Positions 36,995 to 46,522 of a stretch of 64,000 bases of DNA are shown piece after piece; position 1 is the first letter of the stretch, and every line of letters starts with the position of its first letter. Under the pieces are notes generated by a model. That model did not search any database and was not told where the DNA came from. It was given only the letters and a program-made list of their open reading frames with translations. Made by a program: the position numbers and the translations under genes. Origin of the DNA: Sulfurimicrobium sp963741495 (GTDB taxonomy: Bacteria > Pseudomonadota > Gammaproteobacteria > Burkholderiales > Sulfuricellaceae); assembly GCA_963741495.1 (NCBI GenBank), contig CAVUID010000012.1, positions 124,001 to 188,000 of the forward strand. The letters are read 5' to 3'.

Positions 36995-37420
36995 ATGTAC
37001 GCAGGGGGCTGTCTTTGCGGGTCCATCCGGTTCGAAATAGAGGGCCCGATCCGCAACATCGTTTACTGCCATTGCTCGCAATGCCGCAAGGCCCAGGGGA
37101 GCGCATTCGCCACCAACGGCATTGTCATGGCATCTGATTTTAAAATCATCTCCGGACAAGGCGAACTCACCGCTTATGAATCCACGCCGGGGCAAACAAA
37201 ATATTTCTGCAAGACCTGCGGCTCCCCGCTCATGAGCAAATCGGAAGCCACGCCGGATCAGGTTCGCGTGCGACTGGGGACAATCGAATCGGATATTGAG
37301 GAGCGCCCCATGGCGCATATCTTTGTAACATCGAAGGCCGGCTGGGAAGAAATAAGCGGAGATCTGCCCCAGTTCGAGTCATTTGAGCCAGGCCGATCCA
37401 TCGGCGACGTCCAGGCATGA
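36995..37420 (+). CDS. GFA-family (glutathione-dependent formaldehyde-activating-like) zinc protein
   Basis: 141 residues. The zinc-binding cysteines of the GFA/CENP-V fold are all present: GGCLCGSIRFE (about residues 4-14), YCHCSQCRKAQGS (about 27-39) and FCKTCGSPL (about 71-79). Members are carbon-sulfur lyase-like or glutathione-binding proteins, and the name from formaldehyde chemistry applies to few of them. The true substrate is unknown. The stop overlaps the start of the symporter gene (ATGA), so the two are co-expressed. Confidence 0.9.
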   Translation: MYAGGCLCGSIRFEIEGPIRNIVYCHCSQCRKAQGSAFATNGIVMASDFKIISGQGELTAYESTPGQTKYFCKTCGSPLMSKSEATPDQVRVRLGTIESDIEERPMAHIFVTSKAGWEEISGDLPQFESFEPGRSIGDVQA

Positions 37421-38718
37421 TCAAACTGAAACTGCATTGGCAAATCCTCATCGCGCTGTTGCTGGCCGCTATTGCCGGCTCTCTGGCTGGAACCGATGGC
37501 GCGTTGCTGGGGGTGAAGTTTTATGCCGTGTTCAACTTCATCGGCACCCTGTTCCTGAATGCCCTGAAAATGCTGATCGTGCCGCTGGTGGTTTCGTCCA
37601 TCATCGTCGGCATTGCCGGCATCGGCTCGGGTGGCGCGTTCGGCAGGCTGGGCATGAAGACCCTGCTGTATTACCTGACGACCAGCCTGCTTGCCATTCT
37701 GGTTGGCCTGGTCATCGTGAACATGGTGGCGCCCGGCATGGTGAATGGCGAACCGGCAAAGGATCTGATCGGGCTGTCCGAACATGCCGGCGACGTGGTC
37801 GCCAAGGTGGAAGGCAAAGGCACCGGCGACCTGATCGAGGTTTTTCTGCGCATGGTGCCCACCAATGTGATTGCGGCGGCAGCAGACGGCCAGATGCTCG
37901 GGCTGATTTTCTTCAGCCTGCTGTTCGGCTTCTTCATGACCAAAATCGATGAAGCCTACGCGGAAAGCATGTACAACTTCTGGCAAGGCCTGTTTCAGGT
38001 GATGATGAAAATCACCGACTGGGTGATGAAGTTCGCGCCAATTGGCGTATTCGGACTGGTCGCCAAGGTGGTGGCAGATACCGGTTTTTCCGCTTTTGTC
38101 CCGCTGGCGTGGTTCTTCCTCAGCGTGCTGGCGGGGCTGGCGGTGCACTTTCTGGTGGTGCTGCCATTGCTGCTGAAGTTTGTGGGACAGGTCAATCCGC
38201 TACGCCATTATCGCGCCATGGCGCCCGCTCTGCTGACTGCCTTTTCCACCAGCTCATCCGCTGCGACCCTGCCGCTTACCATGGAATGCGTGGAAAAAAA
38301 CGCAGGTGTTTCGAACCGTACCAGCAGCTTCGTGCTGCCGCTCGGCGCAACGATCAACATGGACGGCACGGCCTTGTATGAATGCGTGGCCGCGATGTTC
38401 ATTGCCCAGGCCTATGGCATTGAGCTCGGCTTCGTGCAGCAGTTCACCATCGTGCTGATGGCCCTGGTGACTTCCATCGGGGTAGCCGCCATCCCCTCCG
38501 CCAGCCTGGTTGCCATCGCCATCATTCTGGCCGCCATCGGCCTGCCAGTGGAGGCCATCGGCCTGATTCTGGCAGTCGACCGCGTGCTGGACATGTGCCG
38601 TACCTCGGTCAATGTATTCAGCGATTCCTGCGGCACCGTGATCATTGCGCGCCTGACTGGAGAAGAGGGGGTGCTCGGTGAGCAGCCCTTACAGCGAGCC
38701 AATTCCGCTGCAAAATGA
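37417..38718 (+). CDS. Dicarboxylate/amino acid:cation symporter (GltP/DctA family)
   Basis: 433 residues, 8 membrane helices plus the two re-entrant loops of the DAACS family. Signatures are TAFSTSSSAATLPLTMEC (serine-rich loop HP1, about residues 271-288), LPLGATINMDGTALYECVAA (NMDGT motif, about 308-327) and the C-terminal VDRVLDMCRTSVNVFSDSCG. It takes up glutamate, aspartate or C4-dicarboxylates with protons or sodium. The substrate cannot be settled from sequence alone. It is translationally coupled to the GFA-family gene. Confidence 0.92.
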   Translation: MIKLKLHWQILIALLLAAIAGSLAGTDGALLGVKFYAVFNFIGTLFLNALKMLIVPLVVSSIIVGIAGIGSGGAFGRLGMKTLLYYLTTSLLAILVGLVIVNMVAPGMVNGEPAKDLIGLSEHAGDVVAKVEGKGTGDLIEVFLRMVPTNVIAAAADGQMLGLIFFSLLFGFFMTKIDEAYAESMYNFWQGLFQVMMKITDWVMKFAPIGVFGLVAKVVADTGFSAFVPLAWFFLSVLAGLAVHFLVVLPLLLKFVGQVNPLRHYRAMAPALLTAFSTSSSAATLPLTMECVEKNAGVSNRTSSFVLPLGATINMDGTALYECVAAMFIAQAYGIELGFVQQFTIVLMALVTSIGVAAIPSASLVAIAIILAAIGLPVEAIGLILAVDRVLDMCRTSVNVFSDSCGTVIIARLTGEEGVLGEQPLQRANSAAK

Positions 38719-38803
38719 CTAGGGCAGCGCTTGCCCCGGTGTGACGGGCGTTAGCCGCCCTCGCAATTCGGAATACTGAGCCCGGTCCAGCGCGTATTTT
38801 TTA

Positions 38804-39487
38804 TCAGGGCTTGTTCTTGCCCTTGCCGCTTGACCAGCCATCGATGACGCGCGCCGCCCAGTCTCGCCCCCCGAGACCAAAAGCCAGCGCCAGCGCCAGG
38901 CAGGTTGCACCGAACAGAATGGCAAACGCGGTGGTCAGGAGTTGCGTGCCGATGGCAAGTTGTTCGAGTGCCACGAATACCGCGAACACCTGCACGCCAT
39001 ATTCTGCGATAGTGCTGATGGTGAGCGCGCCACCGACACCCAGATTGCGCAGCCAGGCAAACACCATGCGATTGATGAAACGCGCCAGCAGCGTACCGAA
39101 GATGATAATCAGCACCGCGACGATGATATTGGGCAGAAACAGCGCCACGCGGTGGAACAGGTCCGCCACGGCATTCAGGCCAAGACTGCTGGAAACCGTA
39201 ACCAGAACGATTAGCAGCACCAGCCAGTAACTCACTTCGCTGATGATGCCGGCAAAAGTGATTTGCATGTCACCATGTTTAAGGAATTCCTCCACACCGG
39301 TTTTCTGGGCAAGACGATCGAAGTGGGCCATCGTCAGCAAGCGTTTCACGCCGCCGCGCACCAGTTTGGCGATAACCCAGCCGAAGAATAGCAGCACCAG
39401 GGCTGCAAGCAGTTTGGGCAGAAAGTCTGCAAGTTGCCCAATAATTGCGTTGAAAGATGAAATGAAAATATCGAATTGCTGCTGCAT
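38804..39487 (-). CDS. Small membrane protein with MscS-like conserved TM helices
   Basis: 227 residues with about four or five membrane helices. Each helix pair carries the pattern LPKLLAALVLLFFGWVIAKLV or LPNIIVAVLIIIFGTLLARFI, the repeat of the conserved TM helix (PF05552) family related to mechanosensitive channels. It lacks the cytoplasmic beta domain of full MscS proteins, and its tail ends in basic residues (GKGKNKP). It may be a channel or an accessory subunit. A purely sequence-based role in osmotic response is only inference. The gene stands alone. Confidence 0.8.
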   Translation of the reverse strand: MQQQFDIFISSFNAIIGQLADFLPKLLAALVLLFFGWVIAKLVRGGVKRLLTMAHFDRLAQKTGVEEFLKHGDMQITFAGIISEVSYWLVLLIVLVTVSSSLGLNAVADLFHRVALFLPNIIVAVLIIIFGTLLARFINRMVFAWLRNLGVGGALTISTIAEYGVQVFAVFVALEQLAIGTQLLTTAFAILFGATCLALALAFGLGGRDWAARVIDGWSSGKGKNKP

Positions 39488-39763
39488 GGTTGAACCTCCT
39501 GTGGCATGGTTTGCGCGGAGCGAGGTGACAGTGCCGAATGCCGACTACCGAACATGGCGAGAGTGGGAGCGGTGGATTCCCGATGATGACACCGCACTGT
39601 TTGCCGGCGGCAAATCGCTGCTGAATGCGCCGAACCGATTGAAATCCGGCTATGCAATATTGCGCACCGACAAAGTCATTATAGCCAAGCACAAAGGATC
39701 GTGGAACCGGCCATTTATTCAGCGCCGCAATCCCTCCAGCAAGTCGCATGCATTTCTTCTAGA

Positions 39764-40723
39764 ATGAGCGCCTTGCAACTTCCAAATAAACCCATGCGAC
39801 TGATTCTCGCCCCGATGGAGGGGCTTGCCGACCAGGATATGCGCGATGTATTGACGCGCCTGGGCGGCATCGATCTGTGCGTTGCCGAATTCGTGCGCGT
39901 CACCCACCACCTGCTCACCGAGCGCGTGCTCCTGCGCACGGTACCGGAGCTAGCCAACGGTGGCTGCACGCGTGCCGGCGTGCCGGTGCGCGTGCAGCTA
40001 CTGGGCAGTGATCCGGTGTGCCTGGCTGAAAATGCCGCATCCATCGTCGCCATGGGCGCACCGGGCATCGACCTTAATTTCGGCTGCCCCGCCCCCACGG
40101 TCAATCGACACGGCGGCGGTGCGGTTCTGCTGCAATATCCGGAAATCATGCACACCATCGTCGCCGCGACACGCCGCGCCGTTCCGCGACACATCCCCGT
40201 CACAGCCAAGATGCGCCTGGGCCTGACGGATACTTCGCTGACGCTGGATTGCGCTCGCGCCATCGAAGCAGGTGGCGCAGACGAAATCACCGTCCATGCC
40301 CGCACCAAGGTTGATGGTTACCGTCCGCCCGCGCACTGGGAGTGGCTCGCCCACATCCGAGAGGTGGTAAAACTGCCGTTAGTGGCGAATGGCGAAGTGT
40401 GGTCGCCGGAAGACTGGGAAAATATTCGCCAGGTCAGTGGTTGCTGCGACGTGATGATCGGGCGCGGCGCTATCGTTCGTCCGGATCTGATGTTGCGCAT
40501 CAAGACTGGGGAGGCGGCCATGCCCTGGCCCGCCTTGCTCCCCTGGGTGGCGGATTATTATCAGCGTCTGCGCACCCGGGTAGAGGAAAGACATGCGCCG
40601 GGACGACTCAAGCAGTGGCTGGGAATGCTGCGCAGCGCCTATCCAGAAGCAGATGCGTTGCACCAGACCTTGCGCACCGAGCGCGACCCGGACGCGGTTG
40701 GAAAAATGCTGCTGGGGCGTTAA
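39764..40723 (+). CDS. dusC: tRNA-dihydrouridine synthase, DusC-like
   Basis: 319 residues from the ATG at 39764 (the next ATG, at 39794, begins MRLILAPMEG). FMN barrel motifs are LAPMEGLADQDMRDVLTRLGG, the catalytic cysteine in LNFGCPAPTVNRHGGGAVLL (about residues 101-120), KMRLGL, ITVHARTKVDGYRPPAHWEW and NGEVWSPEDW, and MIGRGAIVRPDL. These fit the DusC group, which reduces uridine 16 in the tRNA D-loop. The assignment among DusA/B/C rests on the VNRHGGGA and WEW motifs. Confidence 0.92.
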   Translation: MSALQLPNKPMRLILAPMEGLADQDMRDVLTRLGGIDLCVAEFVRVTHHLLTERVLLRTVPELANGGCTRAGVPVRVQLLGSDPVCLAENAASIVAMGAPGIDLNFGCPAPTVNRHGGGAVLLQYPEIMHTIVAATRRAVPRHIPVTAKMRLGLTDTSLTLDCARAIEAGGADEITVHARTKVDGYRPPAHWEWLAHIREVVKLPLVANGEVWSPEDWENIRQVSGCCDVMIGRGAIVRPDLMLRIKTGEAAMPWPALLPWVADYYQRLRTRVEERHAPGRLKQWLGMLRSAYPEADALHQTLRTERDPDAVGKMLLGR

Positions 40724-40734
40724 CGTAACAGTTT

Positions 40735-40883
40735 TGTGAAGTGTGAATTCACTCGCTACGCTTTGTTTGTGAAGCGTGAAATGTAACAGCAGGTTCAGCG
40801 GTGCTCGAAGCATGCCGAAGTGTAGAAGTTTTACATTTCACGCTTCACAGCAAGGGCAAAGCCCGAGCGGTTTCACATTTCAC
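40735..40883. repeat. TTTCACGCTTCAC mosaic repeat, copy between dusC and ccmI
   Basis: About 149 bases. The left arm is GTGAATTCACTCGCTACGC then GTGAAGCGTGAAATGTAA; the right arm is TTACATTTCACGCTTCACAG then GCAAAGCCCGAGCGG and TTTCACATTTCACC. It is inverted relative to 31545-31670. It lies in the gap between the convergent dusC and ccmI, so it does not serve as a promoter and may act as a terminator. Confidence 0.78.
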
Positions 40884-40918
40884 CTGTTTCATGATTGGGA
40901 CGGCAATTCGCCCAATAG

Positions 40919-42196
40919 TTAAGGCAAGACCTTGTCGATGACGATCTCGACGCCTTGCTGGCCAACCTTGACAGGGCTGATCCTGCCCAGCAGATCGCCG
41001 CTTTGCGTCATCGCCTGCCCCGACTTAGACACACGTGCGCTAAGCATGACTTCAGCGTGATTTGAAAGCTTGTCATTGGGTGTCATGGCAAGCGAATCAT
41101 CCAGCGTGAAACGGTAGGGAAGCTGTTTGACTTCGATTTTAAGGCTGGCTATCGGCATTTTCGGGCCTTGTGTCATCTGTGCGTAAATGAACACCGCATC
41201 GCCCGGGGCTACCTTGCCGGCAAGTTCCCCGCTGAGCGATACCGTCCCTGAAATAGCCGCAGCCACACCGGTTTTGGTCTCCGCGGGTTTTGCCGGCGCG
41301 CTTTGGGCGCTTGTGGCAGACAGATTGTCCAGACCGGCCACGCCACCCGCCCTCTCGGCATCCTGAATCGCAGCCCTGACTTGATTTGCGTAGGCATCAT
41401 CAGGGGACATAAGCTGGAGCAAACTGCGCCAGTAAGCTGCCGCCTTGGAGAAATCCTGGGCCTGATATGCAGCGCTTCCGGCCAGATTCAATGCCTTCCC
41501 TTCCTGCGGGTTCAGTTTCAGCGCCTGATTGATCAGCTCCAGCGGCTTGCCCAGCAAACTGCCGCCCTGTGCCATGGCAAGCGTATCCGCGTAATCGGCC
41601 AGTACACCGGCATCGCCAGGAAGAAGTTCGCTGATTTTAGCGAAAATCCGCGCTGCTTCGCCATATTGCCCGGTTGTGCCATAGCTGCGCGCCAGCATGT
41701 GCCAGCCGGCGATATCATCCGGATTGCTTTTCAGCCTGGCTTCCAGCGCGGCTATCATGGGCGCGGCATCGTGCTGCCCCTGCTCGGCCATTGGGGGTGG
41801 CGCACCACGCTGCATCAAGGCCGCATCGGGGGTACCCAGAACAATATAAATCCCGATTGCCAGCAGCGGAATCACGCCGGCAAGCGCTAAACCCAGGCCA
41901 CGGCCTGTGTGGCTGGCCGCCGCAGGAGCGGATTCCACGGGAACGTCTTCGCTCAGGCGTTTTTCGATTTCAAGCCGGGCATCGTCGTAGAGCTGTTGCT
42001 CCAGTTCGCCGCTTTCGAGATCCGCCTTCAGTTCCGCCAGCTGATCATGGTAGATGGCGATATTGGCGGCCTTGCGATCAACGTGATCTGACTGGATATG
42101 GCGCCGCAACAGAGGGGGCAGAATAAATGCCAGCGCAACTCCGATGAGCAGGAGGAAAAGTACCCAGAACAGTGAAATAGCCCAGAAATTGCTCAT
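40919..42196 (-). CDS. ccmI: Cytochrome c biogenesis protein CcmI
   Basis: 425 residues. Two N-terminal membrane helices (residues about 5-28 and 96-118) flank a cytoplasmic loop with a coiled LKADLESGELEQQLYDDARLEIEKRL segment. TPR repeats follow (about 160-290), then a C-terminal beta-rich domain. CcmI holds apocytochrome c and passes it to the CcmF/CcmH heme ligation complex. It is the last gene of the ccm operon, and its start overlaps the end of ccmH by four bases. Confidence 0.94.
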   Translation of the reverse strand: MSNFWAISLFWVLFLLLIGVALAFILPPLLRRHIQSDHVDRKAANIAIYHDQLAELKADLESGELEQQLYDDARLEIEKRLSEDVPVESAPAAASHTGRGLGLALAGVIPLLAIGIYIVLGTPDAALMQRGAPPPMAEQGQHDAAPMIAALEARLKSNPDDIAGWHMLARSYGTTGQYGEAARIFAKISELLPGDAGVLADYADTLAMAQGGSLLGKPLELINQALKLNPQEGKALNLAGSAAYQAQDFSKAAAYWRSLLQLMSPDDAYANQVRAAIQDAERAGGVAGLDNLSATSAQSAPAKPAETKTGVAAAISGTVSLSGELAGKVAPGDAVFIYAQMTQGPKMPIASLKIEVKQLPYRFTLDDSLAMTPNDKLSNHAEVMLSARVSKSGQAMTQSGDLLGRISPVKVGQQGVEIVIDKVLP

Positions 42197-42669
42197 GATT
42201 TGTTTCCGTTGTTGCCAAGGAGAGCTTCCACGCGTTTCTTTTCTTCCGCGGACAAGGATTCACCGGCAAGGCGCACGCTGCGCCGTTTAAGGTAAAAGTA
42301 GAAACCGCCTCCAGCGCCGGCCAGCAGCACGAAGGGACCAAACCACAGCAGCCAGGTCAAAGGCTTGAGCGGCGGTTTGTAAAGCACGAAATCGCCATAG
42401 CGATCGGTTAGATATTCGATCACCTGGTCATTGTCTTTGCCTGCTTTCAACTGATCACGGATTTCCTGGCGCAGATCCTGTGCCAGATCCGAGCGGGAGC
42501 CCGCCAGCGATTCGTTCTGGCATACCAGGCAGCGCAAATCCTCGGAAAGAGCGATCATGCGCTGCTCCAGCACGGGATCTTCGGCAATCGGCACGGCCTC
42601 GCCAGCGATGGCAGACAAAGGTAGCCATAGGGCAAGGGCGATCATCCCGACTCGTTGTGCAAGTTTCAT
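42193..42669 (-). CDS. ccmH: Cytochrome c maturation protein CcmH
   Basis: 158 residues: a signal peptide (MKLAQRVGMIALALWLPLSAIAGEA), then the redox motif LRCLVCQNESLAGSRSDLAQDLR (LRCxxC), then a C-terminal membrane helix (LTWLLWFGPFVLLAGAGGGFYFY). It reduces the CxxCH cysteines of apocytochromes c in the periplasm. The downstream ccmI overlaps by four bases and ccmG precedes with four bases of overlap, so the operon is tightly coupled. Confidence 0.96.
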   Translation of the reverse strand: MKLAQRVGMIALALWLPLSAIAGEAVPIAEDPVLEQRMIALSEDLRCLVCQNESLAGSRSDLAQDLRQEIRDQLKAGKDNDQVIEYLTDRYGDFVLYKPPLKPLTWLLWFGPFVLLAGAGGGFYFYLKRRSVRLAGESLSAEEKKRVEALLGNNGNKS

Positions 42670-43190
42670 AGCTGCAACTCCTTCGCCAGGGGAAGAATCT
42701 TTTTGTCCAGAATTTCCTGGGTCAGTGGGCCGGTATGTTTGAGACGAATGACGCCTTTTTTATCGACCAGATAGGTCTCTGGAACCCCATACACGCCATA
42801 ATTCATCCCCGTCCGCCCATCTGGATCCACAACCGTCTCGACATAAGGATTCCCAAAACGCGCCAGTACGGCACGCGCATCGCTGGCCTGATCCTTGTAA
42901 TCCATGCCGTAGATCGGCAGGATGCCCTGTCTCGCCAGGCTGAGCAGGAGGTCGTGCTCCTCTCGGCAAGAGCCGCACCATGAAGCCCACACGTTGAACA
43001 ACCAGACCTTGCCGTGCAGATCCGCGGGACTCAGTTGTTTGGCCGGGTCGGACAAAAGGGCGAGTTTGAAATCGGGTGCAGGCTTGCCGATCAGCGGCGA
43101 AGGCACTTCACGCGGATTGAGCTTGAGGCCGATGCCGAGAAAAACCACCAGTACAATAAAAATACCCAGGGGTATCAGAAAACGCTTCAT
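42666..43190 (-). CDS. ccmG: Thiol:disulfide interchange protein CcmG (DsbE)
   Basis: 174 residues. It has an N-terminal membrane anchor (MKRFLIPLGIFIVLVVFLGIGL), then a thioredoxin fold with WASWCGSCREEHDLL (catalytic WCGSC, about residues 75-79) and GVYGVPETYLVDKKGVI (cis-Pro loop). It delivers electrons to CcmH and apocytochrome c. It overlaps ccmF and ccmH by four bases each. Confidence 0.96.
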   Translation of the reverse strand: MKRFLIPLGIFIVLVVFLGIGLKLNPREVPSPLIGKPAPDFKLALLSDPAKQLSPADLHGKVWLFNVWASWCGSCREEHDLLLSLARQGILPIYGMDYKDQASDARAVLARFGNPYVETVVDPDGRTGMNYGVYGVPETYLVDKKGVIRLKHTGPLTQEILDKKILPLAKELQL

Positions 43191-45112
43191 GCTGCAGCCC
43201 TCCCCTTCTTGCGCGAAGTGCGGTAACGCCGGTCAGTGATCGCCATAAAGCCGCCCAGTGCCATCAGCACCGAGCCGATCCAGATCCACACCACGAATGG
43301 TTTATGGAACAGGCGCACGCTCCAGGCACCGTTATCCAGACGCTCCCCAAGCGCGGTATACAGATCGCGCGTAAAGCCATAATCGATCGCCGATTCGGTG
43401 AACGGCATGCCGGAGGCCACGTAAATGCGTTTTTCCGGATGCAGGGTGGTGAATGGCTTGCCGTTCTGGCTCACCTCAAGCGTACCGCGCGCACCTGTGT
43501 AATTCGGCCCGGTGATATCTGTGACGCCGTCGAAACGGAAAGTGTAGCCCTGCACTGTGACGGTCTCGCCCACGGCCATGCGCATATTGCGCTCGACCTG
43601 GTAGGACGACACCATGGTCACACCGATAACTGTCACCGCCACGCCCAGATGGGCCAGATGCATGCCGTAAAAGTTCGCCGACCAGCCTGCGCTGGTGCGC
43701 ATCCGTGCCCGCACGCTGATGGCTACGGTCACGACGATCCACAACGCCAGCAGAATCCCGAGGGAAACCATCGGCTGCCACGTATCCTGCGTAAACGGCA
43801 ACAGCAATGCCGCGACCACGCTGGCGCCGAAGCCCCACTTCAGGCGGTGCGCCAGCTCAGGCACATTCACCTGTTTCCAGCGCGTCAGCGGACCAACGCC
43901 GGCAAGGAAGATCAACGGCGTGACCAGTGGAATGAAGACCGAGTTGAAATAGGGCGGCCCGACCGAGATTTTACCCAGCCCCAGCGCATCGAGGAACAGC
44001 GGGTAAAGCGTACCCAGCAGCACCGAACCGGTTGCCGTCAGAAGCAGGATGTTATTCACCATCAGGAACGATTCGCGTGAAATCAATGCGAAACGGCCGC
44101 CCAGGCCGACCTTGGAAGCACGCAGGGCAAACAGGAAGAGCGAGCTGCCAATCACCGAAGCCAGGAATATCAGAATAAACAGGCCGCGTGTCGGGTCAGT
44201 CGCAAAGGAGTGGACCGAGGACAGCACGCCTGAACGCACCAGGAAAGTACCGAGCAGGCTCAGGGAAAATGCGCCGATGGCCAGAAACACCGTCCACGCC
44301 TTGAAGCTGCCGCGCTTCTCGGTTACGGCCAGCGAATGGATCAGCGCCGTGCCCACCAGCCAGGGCATCAGCGAAGCATTTTCCACTGGATCCCAGAACC
44401 ACCAGCCGCCCCAGCCCAGCTCGTAATAGGCCCACCAGCTACCCATCATGATACCGATGGTCAGAAAAGCCCATGCCGCCGTGGTCCAGGGACGCGACCA
44501 GCGCGCCCAGCTGGCATCCAGCTTGCCGGACAGCAGGGCCGCGATGGCAAATGCGAACGCCACGGAAAATCCGACATACCCCATGTACAGAATCGGCGGA
44601 TGAACCACCATGCCCGGATCCTGCAGCAGCGGGTTAAGATCGGAGCCGTCCATGGCCATTTCCATGCGCAGGAAAGGATTGGAGGTCGCCAGCATGAACA
44701 ACAGGAAACCGAAGCTGACCAGGCCCATCACGCCGACCACCCGTGCCACCATGTCATCGGATAGATGACGACTGAACAGGGTAACCCCGACGGTCCACAG
44801 ACCGAGGATAAAGGTCCACAGCAGCATCGATCCTTCATGCGACCCCCAGGTCGCGGTGAAGCGATAAATTTCCGGGAGGCGGGAATGGGAATTTCGAGTC
44901 ACGTTGATGACTGAAAAATCATTGGTCAAAAACGACCAGGCCAGCGCGCAGAAGGCAATGGCGACAAACAGGAACTGTGCCCACGCGGCCGGTCTGGCGA
45001 CCGCGATCCATGCCGGATTATTGCGCGCGGCGCCTGCCAGAGGCAGAACGCCTTGAACCAGCGCGAGCAACAGCGCCAGGATTAATGCAAAATGGCCAAG
45101 TTCTGGAATCAT
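43187..45112 (-). CDS. ccmF: Heme lyase CcmF
   Basis: 641 residues and about 15 membrane helices. The heme-handling WWD motif is GWGGWWFWDPVENASLMPW (about residues 234-252), and conserved histidines flank it, for example SHEGSMLLW and MVVHPPILYMGY. It attaches heme to apocytochrome c with CcmH/CcmI. The length is typical for a single-polypeptide CcmF. It shares one base with the start of the operon's previous gene, ccmE. Confidence 0.97.
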   Translation of the reverse strand: MIPELGHFALILALLLALVQGVLPLAGAARNNPAWIAVARPAAWAQFLFVAIAFCALAWSFLTNDFSVINVTRNSHSRLPEIYRFTATWGSHEGSMLLWTFILGLWTVGVTLFSRHLSDDMVARVVGVMGLVSFGFLLFMLATSNPFLRMEMAMDGSDLNPLLQDPGMVVHPPILYMGYVGFSVAFAFAIAALLSGKLDASWARWSRPWTTAAWAFLTIGIMMGSWWAYYELGWGGWWFWDPVENASLMPWLVGTALIHSLAVTEKRGSFKAWTVFLAIGAFSLSLLGTFLVRSGVLSSVHSFATDPTRGLFILIFLASVIGSSLFLFALRASKVGLGGRFALISRESFLMVNNILLLTATGSVLLGTLYPLFLDALGLGKISVGPPYFNSVFIPLVTPLIFLAGVGPLTRWKQVNVPELAHRLKWGFGASVVAALLLPFTQDTWQPMVSLGILLALWIVVTVAISVRARMRTSAGWSANFYGMHLAHLGVAVTVIGVTMVSSYQVERNMRMAVGETVTVQGYTFRFDGVTDITGPNYTGARGTLEVSQNGKPFTTLHPEKRIYVASGMPFTESAIDYGFTRDLYTALGERLDNGAWSVRLFHKPFVVWIWIGSVLMALGGFMAITDRRYRTSRKKGRAAA

Positions 45113-45591
45113 TATTTACCTTCCTGCGTTGAAGCTGAGTCTTGTGGAGTGATTAAGGTTTGCCGGGCTTTTTGCGCCTGTTCGAGGGCATCTGCGGCCT
45201 CGGGTGGCATGTAGTTCTCGTCGTGCTTGGCCAGCACCTGCTCGGCCACGAACACGCCGCTGGTGTTCATGCGCCCTTCCGCCACCACGCCCTTGCCTTC
45301 CTTGAACAGGTCAGGCAGGAGGCCCTTGTAAGTCACAGGAATAGTCTTCGCCGTATCGGTGATGATGAAATGAGCAGTCACGCCATCCGACTCGCGGCGC
45401 AAGCTGCCTTCCTCCACCAGTCCGCCAATACGGAATGCCCGTTCGAGCGGCGCCTCGCCATTGGACACCTGGGTCGGTGAGAAGAAAAACACCAGATTGC
45501 TCTGAAAAGCGTTGAGCACCAGCGCTGCTACCGCGCCCAGTGCCAGCACTACCACAGCAATCAGAATCAGTTTTTTATGTCGTGACTTCAT
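45112..45591 (-). CDS. ccmE: Heme chaperone CcmE
   Basis: 159 residues: one N-terminal membrane anchor (about residues 7-27) and an OB-fold domain. The covalent heme-binding histidine is in VLAKHDENYMPPE (about residues 121-133), with the tyrosine ligand shortly after. It shuttles heme from CcmABCD to CcmF. It overlaps ccmD by four bases. Confidence 0.96.
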   Translation of the reverse strand: MKSRHKKLILIAVVVLALGAVAALVLNAFQSNLVFFFSPTQVSNGEAPLERAFRIGGLVEEGSLRRESDGVTAHFIITDTAKTIPVTYKGLLPDLFKEGKGVVAEGRMNTSGVFVAEQVLAKHDENYMPPEAADALEQAQKARQTLITPQDSASTQEGK

Positions 45592-45782
45592 TGGCTATCT
45601 GTATCCTTTTCGGCCTTACCGTATTTCACCGCGCGCAGCGCCTGCTTTAATGCATTTTGCCGCCGCGCCCTCAAGAACAGTATCTCGCCGGCAATCAAGA
45701 CAGCGGTTACCGCATAGGAGCCCCACACATAGAGGGCATACCCGCCCATGTGAAAAAATTCTGACCAGCTATTCCAGTTCAT
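45588..45782 (-). CDS. ccmD: Heme exporter protein CcmD
   Basis: 64 residues, a single membrane helix (HMGGYALYVWGSYAVTAVLIAGEIL) with a basic tail (RARRQNALKQALRAVKYG). The start at 45782 (MNWNSWSEFF) overlaps the ccmC stop, the usual coupled layout; longer readings run into ccmC. CcmD is needed to release heme-loaded CcmE from CcmC. Confidence 0.92.
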   Translation of the reverse strand: MNWNSWSEFFHMGGYALYVWGSYAVTAVLIAGEILFLRARRQNALKQALRAVKYGKAEKDTDSQ

Positions 45783-46522
45783 GATTTGGATTCCAGCAAT
45801 TGGGCAACCCACTGGCTATTTCGTTCACGCTCCAGAATAATGCTTCGTGCCCGCGATAGCGCCGCTGCAATGGCATACATCCACACCGCAAATGCCATCA
45901 CCAGCATCCCTGCCAGCATGATGGTGGCCATGCTCGGCGCCTTGGACACGCTCACCGAAGCGCCCTGATGCAGGGTGTTCCACCATCTGACGGAAAAATA
46001 GATAATCGGCACGTTGACCACGCCTACCAGCGCGATCAGGGCGCCTGCCCGATCAGCGCGGCGCGGATCGTCAATGGCTGCCTGCAACGCCATAAAGCCG
46101 ATATAGAGAAAAAACAGAATCAATTCCGAAGTCAGGCGCGCATCCCACACCCACCATGTACCCCAGGTCGGCTTGCCCCACAGGGCGCCCGTCCACAAAG
46201 CAACGAAAGTCAGCATGGCGCCGGTAGGCGCCAGTGCGCTCATCATCATGAAAGACAGACGGGTGTTGAACGCCAACCCGAACGCCGCCCAGACGGCCAT
46301 GACGACATAGATGAACATCGACATCCATGAGGCGGGCACATGGATAAAGATAATGCGATAAGACTCACTCTGCTGAAAGTCGGTGGGCGCGAGAAAAAAA
46401 CCGATATACAGCCCAATCACTGCAAGCAGCGCCGCTACCGCATAAAACCACGGGGCCAGCCTGCCGGCAAGGCTGTAAAAAGTCGCCGGAGAAGAATATT
46501 TGTACCAGTTAATGCTGTTCAT
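45779..46522 (-). CDS. ccmC: Heme exporter / CcmE heme-loading protein CcmC
   Basis: 247 residues, six membrane helices. The WWD motif is WGTWWVWDARLTSELIL (about residues 117-133), and conserved histidines lie in IFIHVPASWMS and in WNTLHQGASVS. CcmC loads heme onto CcmE. It begins where ccmB ends (shared base) and ends inside ccmD's start. Confidence 0.97.
   Translation of the reverse strand: MNSINWYKYSSPATFYSLAGRLAPWFYAVAALLAVIGLYIGFFLAPTDFQQSESYRIIFIHVPASWMSMFIYVVMAVWAAFGLAFNTRLSFMMMSALAPTGAMLTFVALWTGALWGKPTWGTWWVWDARLTSELILFFLYIGFMALQAAIDDPRRADRAGALIALVGVVNVPIIYFSVRWWNTLHQGASVSVSKAPSMATIMLAGMLVMAFAVWMYAIAAALSRARSIILERERNSQWVAQLLESKS

Noticed and set aside
39243..39767. A 174-codon plus-strand frame before dusC
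   Set aside because: Most of it is antisense to the intact MscS-like membrane gene, and the rest has no recognisable features or ribosome site.
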